From Oscillospiraceae bacterium (lineage in GTDB: Bacteria; Bacillota; Clostridia; UBA1212; UBA1255), in NCBI GenBank assembly GCA_015069185.1, contig SVJB01000001.1, positions 1 through 64,000 of the forward strand: 64,000 bases of DNA. The letters run 5' to 3'. Shown one piece after another: positions 38,652 through 47,900 of this stretch. Within the stretch, counting starts at the first letter, position 1. Each line of letters begins with the position of its first letter. A program made the position numbers and the translations under genes. The notes below the pieces were generated by a model. That model was not told the origin of the DNA, did no database searches, and was given only the letters and a program-made list of their open reading frames with translations.

Positions 38652-39572
38652 ATGGGATTTTTTGATAAATTAAAAGCTGGACTTAAGAAGACAAAAGATA
38701 ATTTTCTTGGTAAAATTGACACTATTCTTGCCGGATTCGGTAAGATTGATGATGAGCTTTTTGATGAACTTGAATATATCCTGATAACAGCTGACTTCGG
38801 TATCAATACAACAACACAGATTCTAGATGCATTAAAAGCAAAGGTAAAGGAAAACAAGGAAACAGATCCCCAGAAAATTAAGGCTTTGCTTCAGGAAATT
38901 ATTACTGATATGCTTGATATTGAGGGTAAACAGACATATGGACTGGATACGAATGACGTTCCTTGTGTCATTACTGTTATCGGTGTTAACGGAGTAGGTA
39001 AGACCACTTCCATTGGAAAGATGGCAAATTTATATAAGAAATCCGGCAAGAAAGTTCTTCTTGCGGCAGGTGATACATTCAGGGCAGCTGCAATTGATCA
39101 GCTTGTTATCTGGAGTCAGCGCGCAGGTGTGGATGTCATAAAGCAGAGTGAAGGTTCTGATCCTTCGGCTGTTTTATTTGACGCATGTACAGCGGCAAAT
39201 GCAAGAGGTGTCGATGTACTTATTTGTGATACTGCAGGTAGACTTCATAACAAGAAGAATCTGATGGATGAGCTGGCAAAGATGTCAAGAGTTGTTGACA
39301 GTAGAATGCCGGGCATCACACGTCAAACATTGCTTGTGCTTGATGCAACAACAGGTCAGAATGCTGTTAATCAGGCAAAAGCATTTTCTGAAATAACGCC
39401 TGTAAATGGTATTATCTTAACTAAATTGGACGGTTCGTCCAAGGGTGGTATTATCGTGTCTATCGCAAGTGAACTTAACATTCCTGTTAAGCTTGTAGGT
39501 GTAGGAGAGGGCATGGAAGACATGCAGCCTTTCGTACCCGGAGACTTTGTAAAGGCACTATTTGAAGAGTAA
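38652..39572 (+). CDS. ftsY: Signal recognition particle receptor FtsY
   Basis: SRP GTPase that docks ribosome-nascent-chain complexes at the membrane. NG domain with G1 GVNGVGKTTSIGK, DTFRAAA, DTAGRLHNKKNLM, TKLDGSSKGG and a C-terminal GEGMEDMQPF. 306 aa, lacking the long acidic A domain of proteobacteria, as usual for Clostridia. AGGGAG precedes the start, 13 bp after smc. Confidence 0.97.
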   Translation: MGFFDKLKAGLKKTKDNFLGKIDTILAGFGKIDDELFDELEYILITADFGINTTTQILDALKAKVKENKETDPQKIKALLQEIITDMLDIEGKQTYGLDTNDVPCVITVIGVNGVGKTTSIGKMANLYKKSGKKVLLAAGDTFRAAAIDQLVIWSQRAGVDVIKQSEGSDPSAVLFDACTAANARGVDVLICDTAGRLHNKKNLMDELAKMSRVVDSRMPGITRQTLLVLDATTGQNAVNQAKAFSEITPVNGIILTKLDGSSKGGIIVSIASELNIPVKLVGVGEGMEDMQPFVPGDFVKALFEE

Positions 39573-39606
39573 ATAATTAATATGTTTATTTTGAGGAGGA
39601 TAACAT

Positions 39607-40935
39607 ATGGTAGAGAAATTAAATAAATTGTTTGATGCCAATACCTTTGCTGAGACAAACAAATATTCATCTCAGAATGGTGACGGCGTTGTAACAGGTT
39701 ATGGCGCTGTATGGGGCAGACCTGTGTTTGCCGCACTGCAGGACGATGAATTTATAAGCGGGTCAGTTAGTAGCGTTAATTGTGCGAAGATTAGAAAGAC
39801 AATTGATTTTGCAGTAAAGTCAGGCGCACCTTTTGTTTTAGTAATTAATTCTGCGGGTGCCCGTGTAGACGAGGGACTTGGCGTCCTTGACTCAATGGGT
39901 GAAGTCCTGGCTGCTTTGAGCGGTGCCCTCGGTGTGATACCAACAATATCTATTGTAAATGGTAAGTGTCTGGGTACAATGGCAGTTATTGCCAATATGT
40001 GTGATTTTGTTTTCTATGCAGAGGACAAGGCTCAGTTATCATTAGGTGGTTTTGACCTGTGTAAAGATAAAGCAGGCAAAGCAATTAATTGTGAGAATGG
40101 CAGTGTTGCTTGTACCTGTGAAAATCTTGATGCATGCTTTGACGCTGTCAAAGAGCTTCTGTCATATCTTCCTGATAACTCTGTGGACTGTGATAATACA
40201 CAGGAATGTGAAGATGATATTAATAGAATTAATTCAGAACTCAATGGATTAGATGCATTTACAGAATATGATGTAAAGACAGTTATTCAATCAATTGCGG
40301 ACAATGGAAAGTATTTTGAAGTATATGCAGATTATGCAAAGAATATAGTTACAGCTTTTGCTCGATTTGGTGGTATTGTTGCTTGTGTGATCGCAAATCA
40401 GCCAGCAGAGTCAGAAGGTGAGCTTACCGCAGAGGCAGCAGGCAAAGCAAGTAAGGTAATTGATTTTTGTGATAAATATTCAATCCCTGTTATAACATTA
40501 ACAAATACAGGTGCATGGACAGCTTCTGAAGCTCAGGAGAAGGCCGGTAATGCACAAAGCGCTGCACTTCTCATGTCCTCTTTTGCCAACACAGATGTAC
40601 CAAAGATCAATATTATCACAGGTAAGGCATATGGCAGTAGCTATCTTGCTATGAACAGCAAACAGATTGGTTGCGATATTGCATATGGTTGGACATGCTC
40701 AGACATAGCACTAATTACTCCTGAGGCTAATGTTATTTTGATGAAAAATGATGAGATAAAAGCTGCAGATGACCCGGTAGCAAAGAGAAAAGAACTCATT
40801 GATGAGTTCCGTACGCAGTATCAGACTCCAATGCATGCAGCAGCTTGTGGTATGATTGATGATGTTATCACACCTGATAGTACAAGAGCACGTATTATCA
40901 GTGCTTTAGAAATATTGGCAAAGAAACTCGTTTGA
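39607..40935 (+). CDS. Acyl-CoA carboxyltransferase-like subunit (12S/MmdA type, divergent)
   Basis: 442 residues in two crotonase-like halves: an N half with INSAGARVDEGLGVLDSMGEV and a C half with KAYGSSYLAMNSKQIGCD and ITPEANVILM, as in the carboxyltransferase of methylmalonyl-CoA decarboxylase, transcarboxylase or propionyl-CoA carboxylase. It is about 60-70 residues shorter than those enzymes, and the usual glycine-rich GPCAGG turn of the N half reads NGKCLGTMAV. It is first of three genes with a biotin carrier and a 5S-like subunit. The acyl-CoA substrate is not readable from sequence. Confidence 0.75.
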   Translation: MVEKLNKLFDANTFAETNKYSSQNGDGVVTGYGAVWGRPVFAALQDDEFISGSVSSVNCAKIRKTIDFAVKSGAPFVLVINSAGARVDEGLGVLDSMGEVLAALSGALGVIPTISIVNGKCLGTMAVIANMCDFVFYAEDKAQLSLGGFDLCKDKAGKAINCENGSVACTCENLDACFDAVKELLSYLPDNSVDCDNTQECEDDINRINSELNGLDAFTEYDVKTVIQSIADNGKYFEVYADYAKNIVTAFARFGGIVACVIANQPAESEGELTAEAAGKASKVIDFCDKYSIPVITLTNTGAWTASEAQEKAGNAQSAALLMSSFANTDVPKINIITGKAYGSSYLAMNSKQIGCDIAYGWTCSDIALITPEANVILMKNDEIKAADDPVAKRKELIDEFRTQYQTPMHAAACGMIDDVITPDSTRARIISALEILAKKLV

Positions 40936-40960
40936 TTTACATAGAAAGGAATAGATTAAG

Positions 40961-41362
40961 ATGAAATACGTTGTGAAAATTAATGGTGTAACATATGAAG
41001 CAGAAGTAGAAGAAGTAGGTGGTAGCGCAGTTGCAGCTCCTGTTGCTGTAACACCTGTAGCAAATGTAGCTCCGGCAGCACCTGTAGCACCTGTAGCTCC
41101 TGCTCCGGTACAAGCTCCTGCTCCGGCAGCTTCAGTAGGCTCTGCCGGTGCGCAGACAATTAACGCTCCAATGCCCGGCACTATTCTCAAAGTAAATGTC
41201 AAGGCAGGCGATGCTGTAAAACAGGGTGATGTTGTGGTTGTACTTGAAGCAATGAAAATGGAAAATGATATAACAATGCCTTGTGATGGTGTTATTGCAA
41301 GCGTAAATGTTAATCAGGGCGCTTCTGTTAATACAGGAGATGTACTTGTAAGCTATAATTGA
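40961..41362 (+). CDS. Biotin carboxyl carrier protein
   Basis: 133 aa: a short N-terminal domain, a flexible Ala/Pro-rich linker (about 28-62) and a biotinyl domain with the biotinylation motif EAMKMEND, Lys99, 35 residues from the C-terminus, the canonical spacing. It would carry the carboxyl group between the two neighbouring carboxyltransferases. Confidence 0.93.
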   Translation: MKYVVKINGVTYEAEVEEVGGSAVAAPVAVTPVANVAPAAPVAPVAPAPVQAPAPAASVGSAGAQTINAPMPGTILKVNVKAGDAVKQGDVVVVLEAMKMENDITMPCDGVIASVNVNQGASVNTGDVLVSYN

Positions 41363-41376
41363 AAGGACGATTCCAA

Positions 41377-42774
41377 TTGAGTAAAGTTAGAATTACAGAA
41401 ACAGTTTTAAGAGATGCCCATCAATCACTGATTGCTACAAGAATGCCCACAGAACAGATGCTTCCGATTGTTGAGCAGCTTGATAATATTGGTTATAACG
41501 CGTTAGAGGCATGGGGTGGCGCTACTTTTGATGCATCCCTGCGATTCCTGAATGAAGATCCCTGGGAGAGACTTCGCAAGATCAAGTCAAAAGCTAAGAA
41601 AACTCCTCTTCAGATGCTTTTCAGAGGTCAGAATATATTAGGATACAAACATTACGCAGATGATGTGGTAGATTATTTTGTACAGAAGGCTGTTGCAAAC
41701 GGTATTGATATTATCCGTATATTTGACGCTCTTAATGATCCGCGTAATATTGAGCGTGCTATGAAGGCATGTATCAAAGAAGGCGGCCATGCACAAGGAT
41801 GTATCTGCTATACAACAAGCCCGTATCACAATATTGATATATTCGTAAAAGATGCTAAGACTATTGAGTCAATGGGAGCATCTTCAATCTGTATCAAAGA
41901 TATGGCAGGACTTCTTGTTCCGTACGATGCATATAATCTTGTCAAGGCTCTCAAAGAGAGTGTTAATATTCCAATTGAACTTCACACACACTATACAAGT
42001 GGTTGTGGTTCTATGACCTACCTGAAGGCAATAGAAGCAGGTGTAGATATAATAGACTGCGCACTATCTCCTTTGGCGCTTGGAACATCGCAACCTGCTA
42101 CAGAGCCTATAGTAGCAACACTTCAAGGAACTGAGTATGATACAGGTCTTGATCTTGAAGCTCTGAATGATGCTGCAAATTACTTCAAAGGTTTACGTGA
42201 AGAGTATTTAGCTTCAGGACTACTTGATCCAAAAATGCTGGGTGTTGATGCAAAGGCACTCATTTACCAGGTTCCAGGTGGCATGCTCTCAAATCTTTTG
42301 TCTCAGCTGAAACAAGCAAATGCAGTTGATAAATATGATGAAGTTCTCAAAGAAGTACCTCGTGTACGTGCAGATCTTGGTTATCCGCCGCTGGTCACAC
42401 CAACCAGTCAGATAGTAGGCTCTCAGGCAGTTCTTAACGTACTTAGCGGAGAGAGATATAAGATGGTTACTAAAGAGGCTAAGGGCGTTGTTAAGGGCGA
42501 ATACGGCCGCACACCGGCTCCTATCGATCCTGAATTCGCTGCTAAGATACTCAAGGGCGAAGAAGCAATCACATGCAGACCGGCTGATCTCATTGAACCT
42601 GAGCTTGAATCCATACGTAGCGAGATCAAAGAATATATTGAGCAAGACGAAGATGTTCTTTCGTATGCACTCTTCCCGCAACCTGCAACAAACTTCTTTA
42701 AGAAGCGTCAGGAGAAGAAATATAAATTTGATGCACAAAATGCAGATTTCAATGATAAAACACATCCTGTATAA
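41377..42774 (+). CDS. Oxaloacetate decarboxylase alpha / transcarboxylase 5S-type subunit
   Basis: HMGL-like TIM barrel that moves carboxyl groups between biotin and pyruvate/oxaloacetate. Metal-binding LRDAHQSLIATRM, the RGQN, CIKDMAGL, LHTHYTSG motifs, then the PYC_OADA domain. It lacks the C-terminal biotinyl domain, which is separate upstream. I prefer TTG 41377, 10 bases after GAAAGGA, over a TTG at 41359 that overlaps the carrier stop. 465 aa. Confidence 0.9.
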   Translation: MSKVRITETVLRDAHQSLIATRMPTEQMLPIVEQLDNIGYNALEAWGGATFDASLRFLNEDPWERLRKIKSKAKKTPLQMLFRGQNILGYKHYADDVVDYFVQKAVANGIDIIRIFDALNDPRNIERAMKACIKEGGHAQGCICYTTSPYHNIDIFVKDAKTIESMGASSICIKDMAGLLVPYDAYNLVKALKESVNIPIELHTHYTSGCGSMTYLKAIEAGVDIIDCALSPLALGTSQPATEPIVATLQGTEYDTGLDLEALNDAANYFKGLREEYLASGLLDPKMLGVDAKALIYQVPGGMLSNLLSQLKQANAVDKYDEVLKEVPRVRADLGYPPLVTPTSQIVGSQAVLNVLSGERYKMVTKEAKGVVKGEYGRTPAPIDPEFAAKILKGEEAITCRPADLIEPELESIRSEIKEYIEQDEDVLSYALFPQPATNFFKKRQEKKYKFDAQNADFNDKTHPV

Positions 42775-42786
42775 GGAGGATGTGTT

Positions 42787-44019
42787 ATGGATCTGATTGT
42801 TATCGGTGCCGGGCCAGCCGGTATTATGGCAGCGATCCGAGCCGCTAAGAGAGGGGCAAAGGTTACTGTCCTCGAAAAGAATAAGATTCTATGCAAGAAG
42901 CTTAGAATTACGGGAAAGGGAAGATGTAATATCACAAATGCATGCGAGCTTCGTGAGCTGTTTGACAACATCCCACGTAATCCTAAGTTTCTTATGTCTT
43001 GCTTTAATAATTTCTCAAATTACGATATTATTTCGTTTTTTGAAGAAAATCATTTGCCTACAGTTGTTGAACGCGGTATGAGAGTATTTCCTCAATCCCA
43101 GAATGCAACCGATGTGGCCAATTGTTTAATAAACACGGCGAGACAAGCAGGTGTACATTTTATTAATGAATGTACTGTCACCGCTATAATATGTAATAAT
43201 GAAGGTGCCTGTGGGGTACGATACATTCAAAAAAACAAAGAAGAAAAACAGTTAATGGCTCAGAATGTTCTAATTGCAACAGGAGGTATGTCATATCCAT
43301 TGACAGGATCTACCGGTGATGGATACACCTTCGCGGCAGAACTGGGACACAGTATTATAGCAACGAAACCGTCACTATGTCCGCTTATATCAGATGAATT
43401 TTTTATTGGTGAGCTGGAAGGTTGCTCGTTGCGTAATATTGAAGCAAGTCTTATAATAAACAATGAGATTGTATTTACGGATTTTGGTGAAATGGTTTTC
43501 ACAAGAAATGGTGTATCAGGTCCGGTGATTTTAAGTGCTTCCAGTCATTATGACGAGCAAACACCGTGTAGGATTGAGATTGATCTGAAGCCTGCGCTGG
43601 ATAACGAAACGCTGGATAAACGCATTTTAAGAGACTTTTCACAAGTTCAGAATAAGATTTTCTCAAATGCACTGGATGCTTTGTTGCCAAGAAAATTAAT
43701 ACCAGTATTTATTATGAAAACAGGTATTGATCCAAAGAAACAAGTTAACAGTATTACAGCGCAGGAAAGAGCAAAGATACTTTATTTGTTGAAGCATTTT
43801 GATATAAATATTGTATCTAAAGGAGATATTTCTGAGGCAATAGTTACCAGTGGTGGTGTTTGTGTTAAGGAAATAAACCCTAAAACAATGGAATCAAAAT
43901 TATGCAAAGGACTTTTCTTTGCAGGTGAAGTTATAGATGTTGACGGATATACAGGTGGATTTAATCTCACTATAGCATTTTCGACAGGCTATGCAGCAGG
44001 TGAGAACATACATATATGA
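42787..44019 (+). CDS. BaiN/HI0933-family flavoprotein oxidoreductase
   Basis: 410 aa with the FAD motif VIGAGPAGIMAAIRAAKRG, the family signature KLRITGKGRCNITN, ATGGMSYPLTGSTGDGY and the C-terminal GEVIDVDGYTGGFNL. Family members are NAD(P)/FAD reductases; BaiN acts on bile-acid enones in Clostridium, but most members are uncharacterised. AAGGAGG precedes the ATG 12 bp after the 5S-like gene, so it may be read through with that operon. Confidence 0.9.
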   Translation: MDLIVIGAGPAGIMAAIRAAKRGAKVTVLEKNKILCKKLRITGKGRCNITNACELRELFDNIPRNPKFLMSCFNNFSNYDIISFFEENHLPTVVERGMRVFPQSQNATDVANCLINTARQAGVHFINECTVTAIICNNEGACGVRYIQKNKEEKQLMAQNVLIATGGMSYPLTGSTGDGYTFAAELGHSIIATKPSLCPLISDEFFIGELEGCSLRNIEASLIINNEIVFTDFGEMVFTRNGVSGPVILSASSHYDEQTPCRIEIDLKPALDNETLDKRILRDFSQVQNKIFSNALDALLPRKLIPVFIMKTGIDPKKQVNSITAQERAKILYLLKHFDINIVSKGDISEAIVTSGGVCVKEINPKTMESKLCKGLFFAGEVIDVDGYTGGFNLTIAFSTGYAAGENIHI

Positions 44020-44038
44020 TGAACGGAGGGCATATTAT

Positions 44039-45049
44039 ATGAAAATATTAGTTACTGGTGGAATAGGTTTTATAGGTAGTCATACTTGTGTGGAGCTATT
44101 GAATGATAACCATCAGATTGTGGTTATAGATAATCTATCTAATTGTAGCATAGATGCAGTTGACAAGATAAAGCAAATAACAGGTAAGGATTTTACATTT
44201 ATTGAATGTGACATCAGAGATGAAGCATTGCTTGAGAAGATTTTCACAGAAAATGACTTTGATTGTGTTATTCATTTTGCAGGTCTTAAAGCTGTAGGCG
44301 AGTCAGTTCGTATGCCTCTTGAGTATTTTGATAATAATGTAGGTGGCACAGTGACACTGCTGGAAGTTATGAAACGCCACAATGTTAAGAGAATTATTTT
44401 CAGTTCATCAGCAACAGTTTATGGCAGTCCGGCAACGTTGCCTATTACAGAGGAATTCCCACTTGGTCCGGTAACAAATCCGTATGGCAGAACGAAATTG
44501 ATGATAGAAGAAATATTAAAAGATTTGTGGGTATCTGATAACTCATGGTCAATTATTTTGCTTAGATATTTCAACCCTATAGGAGCACATTCCAGCGGAC
44601 TTCTCTGCGAGAGCCCTAAGGGTACTCCTAATAACATTATGCCGAGAATACTTAATGTAGCGCTTAAAATCACACCGTATATTACAGTGTTTGGTAATGA
44701 TTATGATACGCCTGATGGCACAGGTGTACGTGACTATATACATGTTACAGATTTGGCTCTGGGGCATGTTGCGGCACTGAAATTTCTTATGGAAAATAAC
44801 AAAGTAGAGGCATTCAATCTGGGAACAGGTACAGGTTATTCTGTTTTTGATCTAATTCATACATTCATCAAAGTAAACGGAGTAGAGATTCCGTACTCAA
44901 TAGAAGCAAGACGTCCTGGTGATATAGCAGCTTGTTATGCTGATCCCGACAAAGCGTTGCGGATTCTTGGATGGAAAACTACACGCAATCTGGAAACAAT
45001 GTGTATAGATGGCTATAAAGCTGCTGTTAATTGCTTAAAAAGGAATTAA
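44039..45049 (+). CDS. galE: UDP-glucose 4-epimerase
   Basis: Interconverts UDP-glucose and UDP-galactose (336 aa, SDR fold). NAD motif GGIGFIGSH, catalytic SSSATVYG and YGRTK, and the RDYIHVTDLALGHVAAL, AFNLGTGTGYSV, RRPGDIAACYADP signatures. ATG 44039 follows ACGGAGGG by 8 bases. The second Gly of the usual GGAGYIGSH is Ile here, which is tolerated in the family. Confidence 0.96.
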   Translation: MKILVTGGIGFIGSHTCVELLNDNHQIVVIDNLSNCSIDAVDKIKQITGKDFTFIECDIRDEALLEKIFTENDFDCVIHFAGLKAVGESVRMPLEYFDNNVGGTVTLLEVMKRHNVKRIIFSSSATVYGSPATLPITEEFPLGPVTNPYGRTKLMIEEILKDLWVSDNSWSIILLRYFNPIGAHSSGLLCESPKGTPNNIMPRILNVALKITPYITVFGNDYDTPDGTGVRDYIHVTDLALGHVAALKFLMENNKVEAFNLGTGTGYSVFDLIHTFIKVNGVEIPYSIEARRPGDIAACYADPDKALRILGWKTTRNLETMCIDGYKAAVNCLKRN

Positions 45050-45064
45050 AAGGGGAGAAAGCGA

Positions 45065-45598
45065 ATGAAAATTAATGGTAAAAATAATAATGTAATCCTT
45101 TTTATTGCTGGATTTATTTATATCATTGTAGCAATTGCAATATTACTGCTACCTTTTGATGATGCATACGTAAATATGCTTGTTGCCAGTATTTGTGTAT
45201 GTGTAGTTGGATTGCTTCTGATATTTTCTTATATTATAAATAAAAAATGGTTTTATAAGCCCGGTTGGATTTTTTCCCAAGGAATGTTCTGCGTTGTTAT
45301 CTCTATAATGTTTTTCTTGAAAACATATAATACGCTTATTGATAATATTTCTATGGTGCTGGCTTTTTGGGCTCTGTTATCAGCTGTAACACAAATTACA
45401 ACATCTATACAGATTAAATACTTGCAGTTCCAGAAGTGGCAACGTCTTTTCTTCGCGGGTATTCTGAATTTGATTATATTTGCTTTCTTCTTAATAAATC
45501 CGGTTGCTGAGTATATTTCAGATGTAATGATGATTTGCTACTATATGATATTTTCAGCAATCACACTCTTGGCAGAACCGTTTTCGTATAATAAATAA
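45065..45598 (+). CDS. DUF308-like membrane protein
   Basis: 177 residues with six short membrane helices in pairs, as in the HdeD/DUF308 family. It has a strong AAAGGGGAG ribosome site, 15 bp after galE and 12 bp before the next membrane-protein gene. Function unknown. Confidence 0.55.
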   Translation: MKINGKNNNVILFIAGFIYIIVAIAILLLPFDDAYVNMLVASICVCVVGLLLIFSYIINKKWFYKPGWIFSQGMFCVVISIMFFLKTYNTLIDNISMVLAFWALLSAVTQITTSIQIKYLQFQKWQRLFFAGILNLIIFAFFLINPVAEYISDVMMICYYMIFSAITLLAEPFSYNK

Positions 45599-45610
45599 AA
45601 GGATGGTTTT

Positions 45611-46345
45611 ATGAAGTTTAACTCGTTTAAAATTAAAATAATAGCTTTTTTAAGTCTCACTGCATATACTGTGGCTTATTCAGGTCTGATTACTAATACT
45701 GTGCTTAAATATACTCTTGGAACGATTGGTTGTATTTGTATACCATTATTTGGATTACTTATAGAAGAAGCTCTTATAAAGACATCTTCGATTAATAAGC
45801 TTATGATAAAGTCTCTTGTCGTAGCTCTGTTATCTGCACTGCCGTACAGATATGTTTTTATGACAACGGATAATCCGGGAGATGTACATCTTTTCTATAG
45901 CCTTGCTCTTACTTCGTTTATATGCCTTGCGTCAATTTATATGTATGACAAGATGAAGAATAAGTTTCAGCGCGTCTTCTGCGTTGTATTTATTACAGTT
46001 ATAGCCACATTCTTAGTAGGACTGGAGCTCTGTCCCCATGCTCTGATTATAATGTTTATCATTCATATATGTAAAGACAAAAAATTCTTTGAAAAAGCGT
46101 ATTACATAGCAAGTTATGTAATTGTAATTGCTGTTGTTTGTTTTGTTTTTGTAAAAGTTATTAGATTAGATGATAAGAACTTCATTACAGAATGCTACCA
46201 GAATATGACATTGCTGGGATGTCTTGGAGCGCTGCCAATTATGAAAAATTATACAGGTGAGAAAGGCCCATCCGTTAAAATCCTTAGTTACGGATATTAC
46301 CTGGCATTACTTATAGTGTTATTCCTCATAAAATTGGCAGCTTAA
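45611..46345 (+). CDS. TraX-like membrane protein
   Basis: 244 residues with about eight helices. The run IGCICIPLFGLLIEEALIKT...KSLVVALLSALPYRYVF matches the TraX-family pattern (GRxAFPxFAFLxxEGxxxT...LxxxAxxSxxPF), and GEKGPSVKILSYGYYLAL matches its end. TraX acetylates pilin in conjugation, but chromosomal homologues in Firmicutes are of unknown function. Its stop is 1 bp from the convergent CNNM gene. Confidence 0.6.
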   Translation: MKFNSFKIKIIAFLSLTAYTVAYSGLITNTVLKYTLGTIGCICIPLFGLLIEEALIKTSSINKLMIKSLVVALLSALPYRYVFMTTDNPGDVHLFYSLALTSFICLASIYMYDKMKNKFQRVFCVVFITVIATFLVGLELCPHALIIMFIIHICKDKKFFEKAYYIASYVIVIAVVCFVFVKVIRLDDKNFITECYQNMTLLGCLGALPIMKNYTGEKGPSVKILSYGYYLALLIVLFLIKLAA

Positions 46346-46346
46346 A

Positions 46347-47759
46347 TTATTCTTTTAAAAGGTCAGATTTACGGTCAATTGCCTCGGGAAGTATTTCTAA
46401 CTTAACAGAGGCAATGAATTTTTCATTACTTTCAATAACAGTAAACCGATATCTGTCAAATTCAATTTTGGGATGTTCATTTTCCTCAGGAATTTCTCCT
46501 AAAAGCGCAATCACAAATCCACTGATTGTTTCGTATTCTTCTGTAGGAAGATCTGTGTCAAGGGCTTCATTTACGTCATCAATTGCAGATAATCCATCAA
46601 TTTGATATGTTGAGTCATTGATCTTTTTTATGAGATTGTTATCTTCTTCGATTTCTTCTGCATCATATTCATCACGAATATTGCCCACTAATTCTTCAAG
46701 AATATCTTCCATAGTAACCAAACCGGATGTACCACCATATTCGTCAACAACAATAGCAAGATGAGTACTGTTTTCTTGAAGTGTTTTTAAAACATCATCT
46801 ATTTTTTGAGATTCTGGTACAAAACAAGGCGCACGCATAATATCTTCTATTTTAAATCCAAATTCATCAACTTTAAGTAAATCCTTAATATGAATAATAC
46901 CAACAATATTATCGATATTACCATCATATACAGGGAAGCGTGAATATCTCTCACTTGTTGCAAGATTAAGAACAGTGAGATATGAATCATTTAATTTTAA
47001 AGAACAAATTTCAGTCCTATGAGTCATTATATCAAGAGCTGTTTTATCATCAAATTCAAAGATATTACTAATCATTTCGCTCTCTTCGTCTCCGATAAGC
47101 CCCTTTTCTTGTCCTTCATTAACCATAAGCATAATTTCTTCTTCAGTTGCGGTTTCTTCATCTTCATGTGGGTTAATACCTAAAATACGAAGGACTCCGT
47201 TGACACACACGGTAAGAAGGGCAATAAAAGGTGCGAAAATAACACCCATGAAGCGTAGGGGAGTAACTATCTTTAATGATAATTTCTCGCTATAACGCAT
47301 TCCAATTCTCTTTGGCACTAACTCTCCGAATATAAGTGTTATAAAGGATAATACAAGTGTCAATAAAACCAACGTTATCGATGTCATCATACTTTTATTA
47401 TTTGCTACCCATGTAAATTCTTGTGCTAGTTTATCTACAATCAGAACAGCAAATGATGAAGACGCTACGGCACTTGACAAAAAACCGGAGAAAGTAATAC
47501 CTACTTGTATTGTAGATAAGAATTTACTGGGATCATCAATAATTCTAAGTAAAAACTTTGCCTTTTTATTGCCTTTTTCAGCAATTTTCTTTATCTTATT
47601 ATCATTAAGATTCATTAAAGCAAACTCTGATGCTGCAAAAAAAGCATTGAGAAAAATAAGAAAAACAACTAATAATATTTGGAGAACTAAATCTCCTGTA
47701 TCAACAGATACTGTGCTTGACGCAAAAAACCGCAAGGGTATACTGCCATCATCGTTCAT
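46347..47759 (-). CDS. CNNM/HlyC-CorC family membrane protein
   Basis: 470 aa: DUF21 membrane domain (about 20-215, AASEFALMNLNDNKIKKIAEKG, broken by helix ends), two CBS domains (about 235-355, MTHRTEICSL, GIIHIKDLL, AIVVDEYGGTSGLVTMEDILEELVG in parts) and a C-terminal CorC_HlyC domain. These proteins are linked to Mg2+/Co2+ efflux or sensing; the 'haemolysin' name is historic. Own promoter. Confidence 0.9.
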   Translation of the reverse strand: MNDDGSIPLRFFASSTVSVDTGDLVLQILLVVFLIFLNAFFAASEFALMNLNDNKIKKIAEKGNKKAKFLLRIIDDPSKFLSTIQVGITFSGFLSSAVASSSFAVLIVDKLAQEFTWVANNKSMMTSITLVLLTLVLSFITLIFGELVPKRIGMRYSEKLSLKIVTPLRFMGVIFAPFIALLTVCVNGVLRILGINPHEDEETATEEEIMLMVNEGQEKGLIGDEESEMISNIFEFDDKTALDIMTHRTEICSLKLNDSYLTVLNLATSERYSRFPVYDGNIDNIVGIIHIKDLLKVDEFGFKIEDIMRAPCFVPESQKIDDVLKTLQENSTHLAIVVDEYGGTSGLVTMEDILEELVGNIRDEYDAEEIEEDNNLIKKINDSTYQIDGLSAIDDVNEALDTDLPTEEYETISGFVIALLGEIPEENEHPKIEFDRYRFTVIESNEKFIASVKLEILPEAIDRKSDLLKE

Positions 47760-47800
47760 AAAGAAAAGTCAAATCCTTTCAAATTATTAAATTATCGGAT

Positions 47801-47829
47801 ATGATACATTACTTGACGGGAAAAGTCAA
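47801..47829 (-). promoter_or_regulatory. Promoter of the CNNM gene
   Basis: Minus strand TTGACT (47824-47829), 17-bp spacer, TATCAT (47801-47806). Confidence 0.65.
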
Positions 47830-47842
47830 GGGATAAGAATGA

Positions 47843-47877
47843 ACAAAAATATGGGATAACCAAAATGGTTATCCCAT
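47843..47877 (-). terminator. Terminator of the secreted-protein gene
   Basis: Perfect 11-bp stem ATGGGATAACC / GGTTATCCCAT with a 5-nt loop; on the minus strand followed by ATTTTTG. Confidence 0.8.
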
Positions 47878-47900
47878 ACGAAAAGCGATTAGTAAATCAA

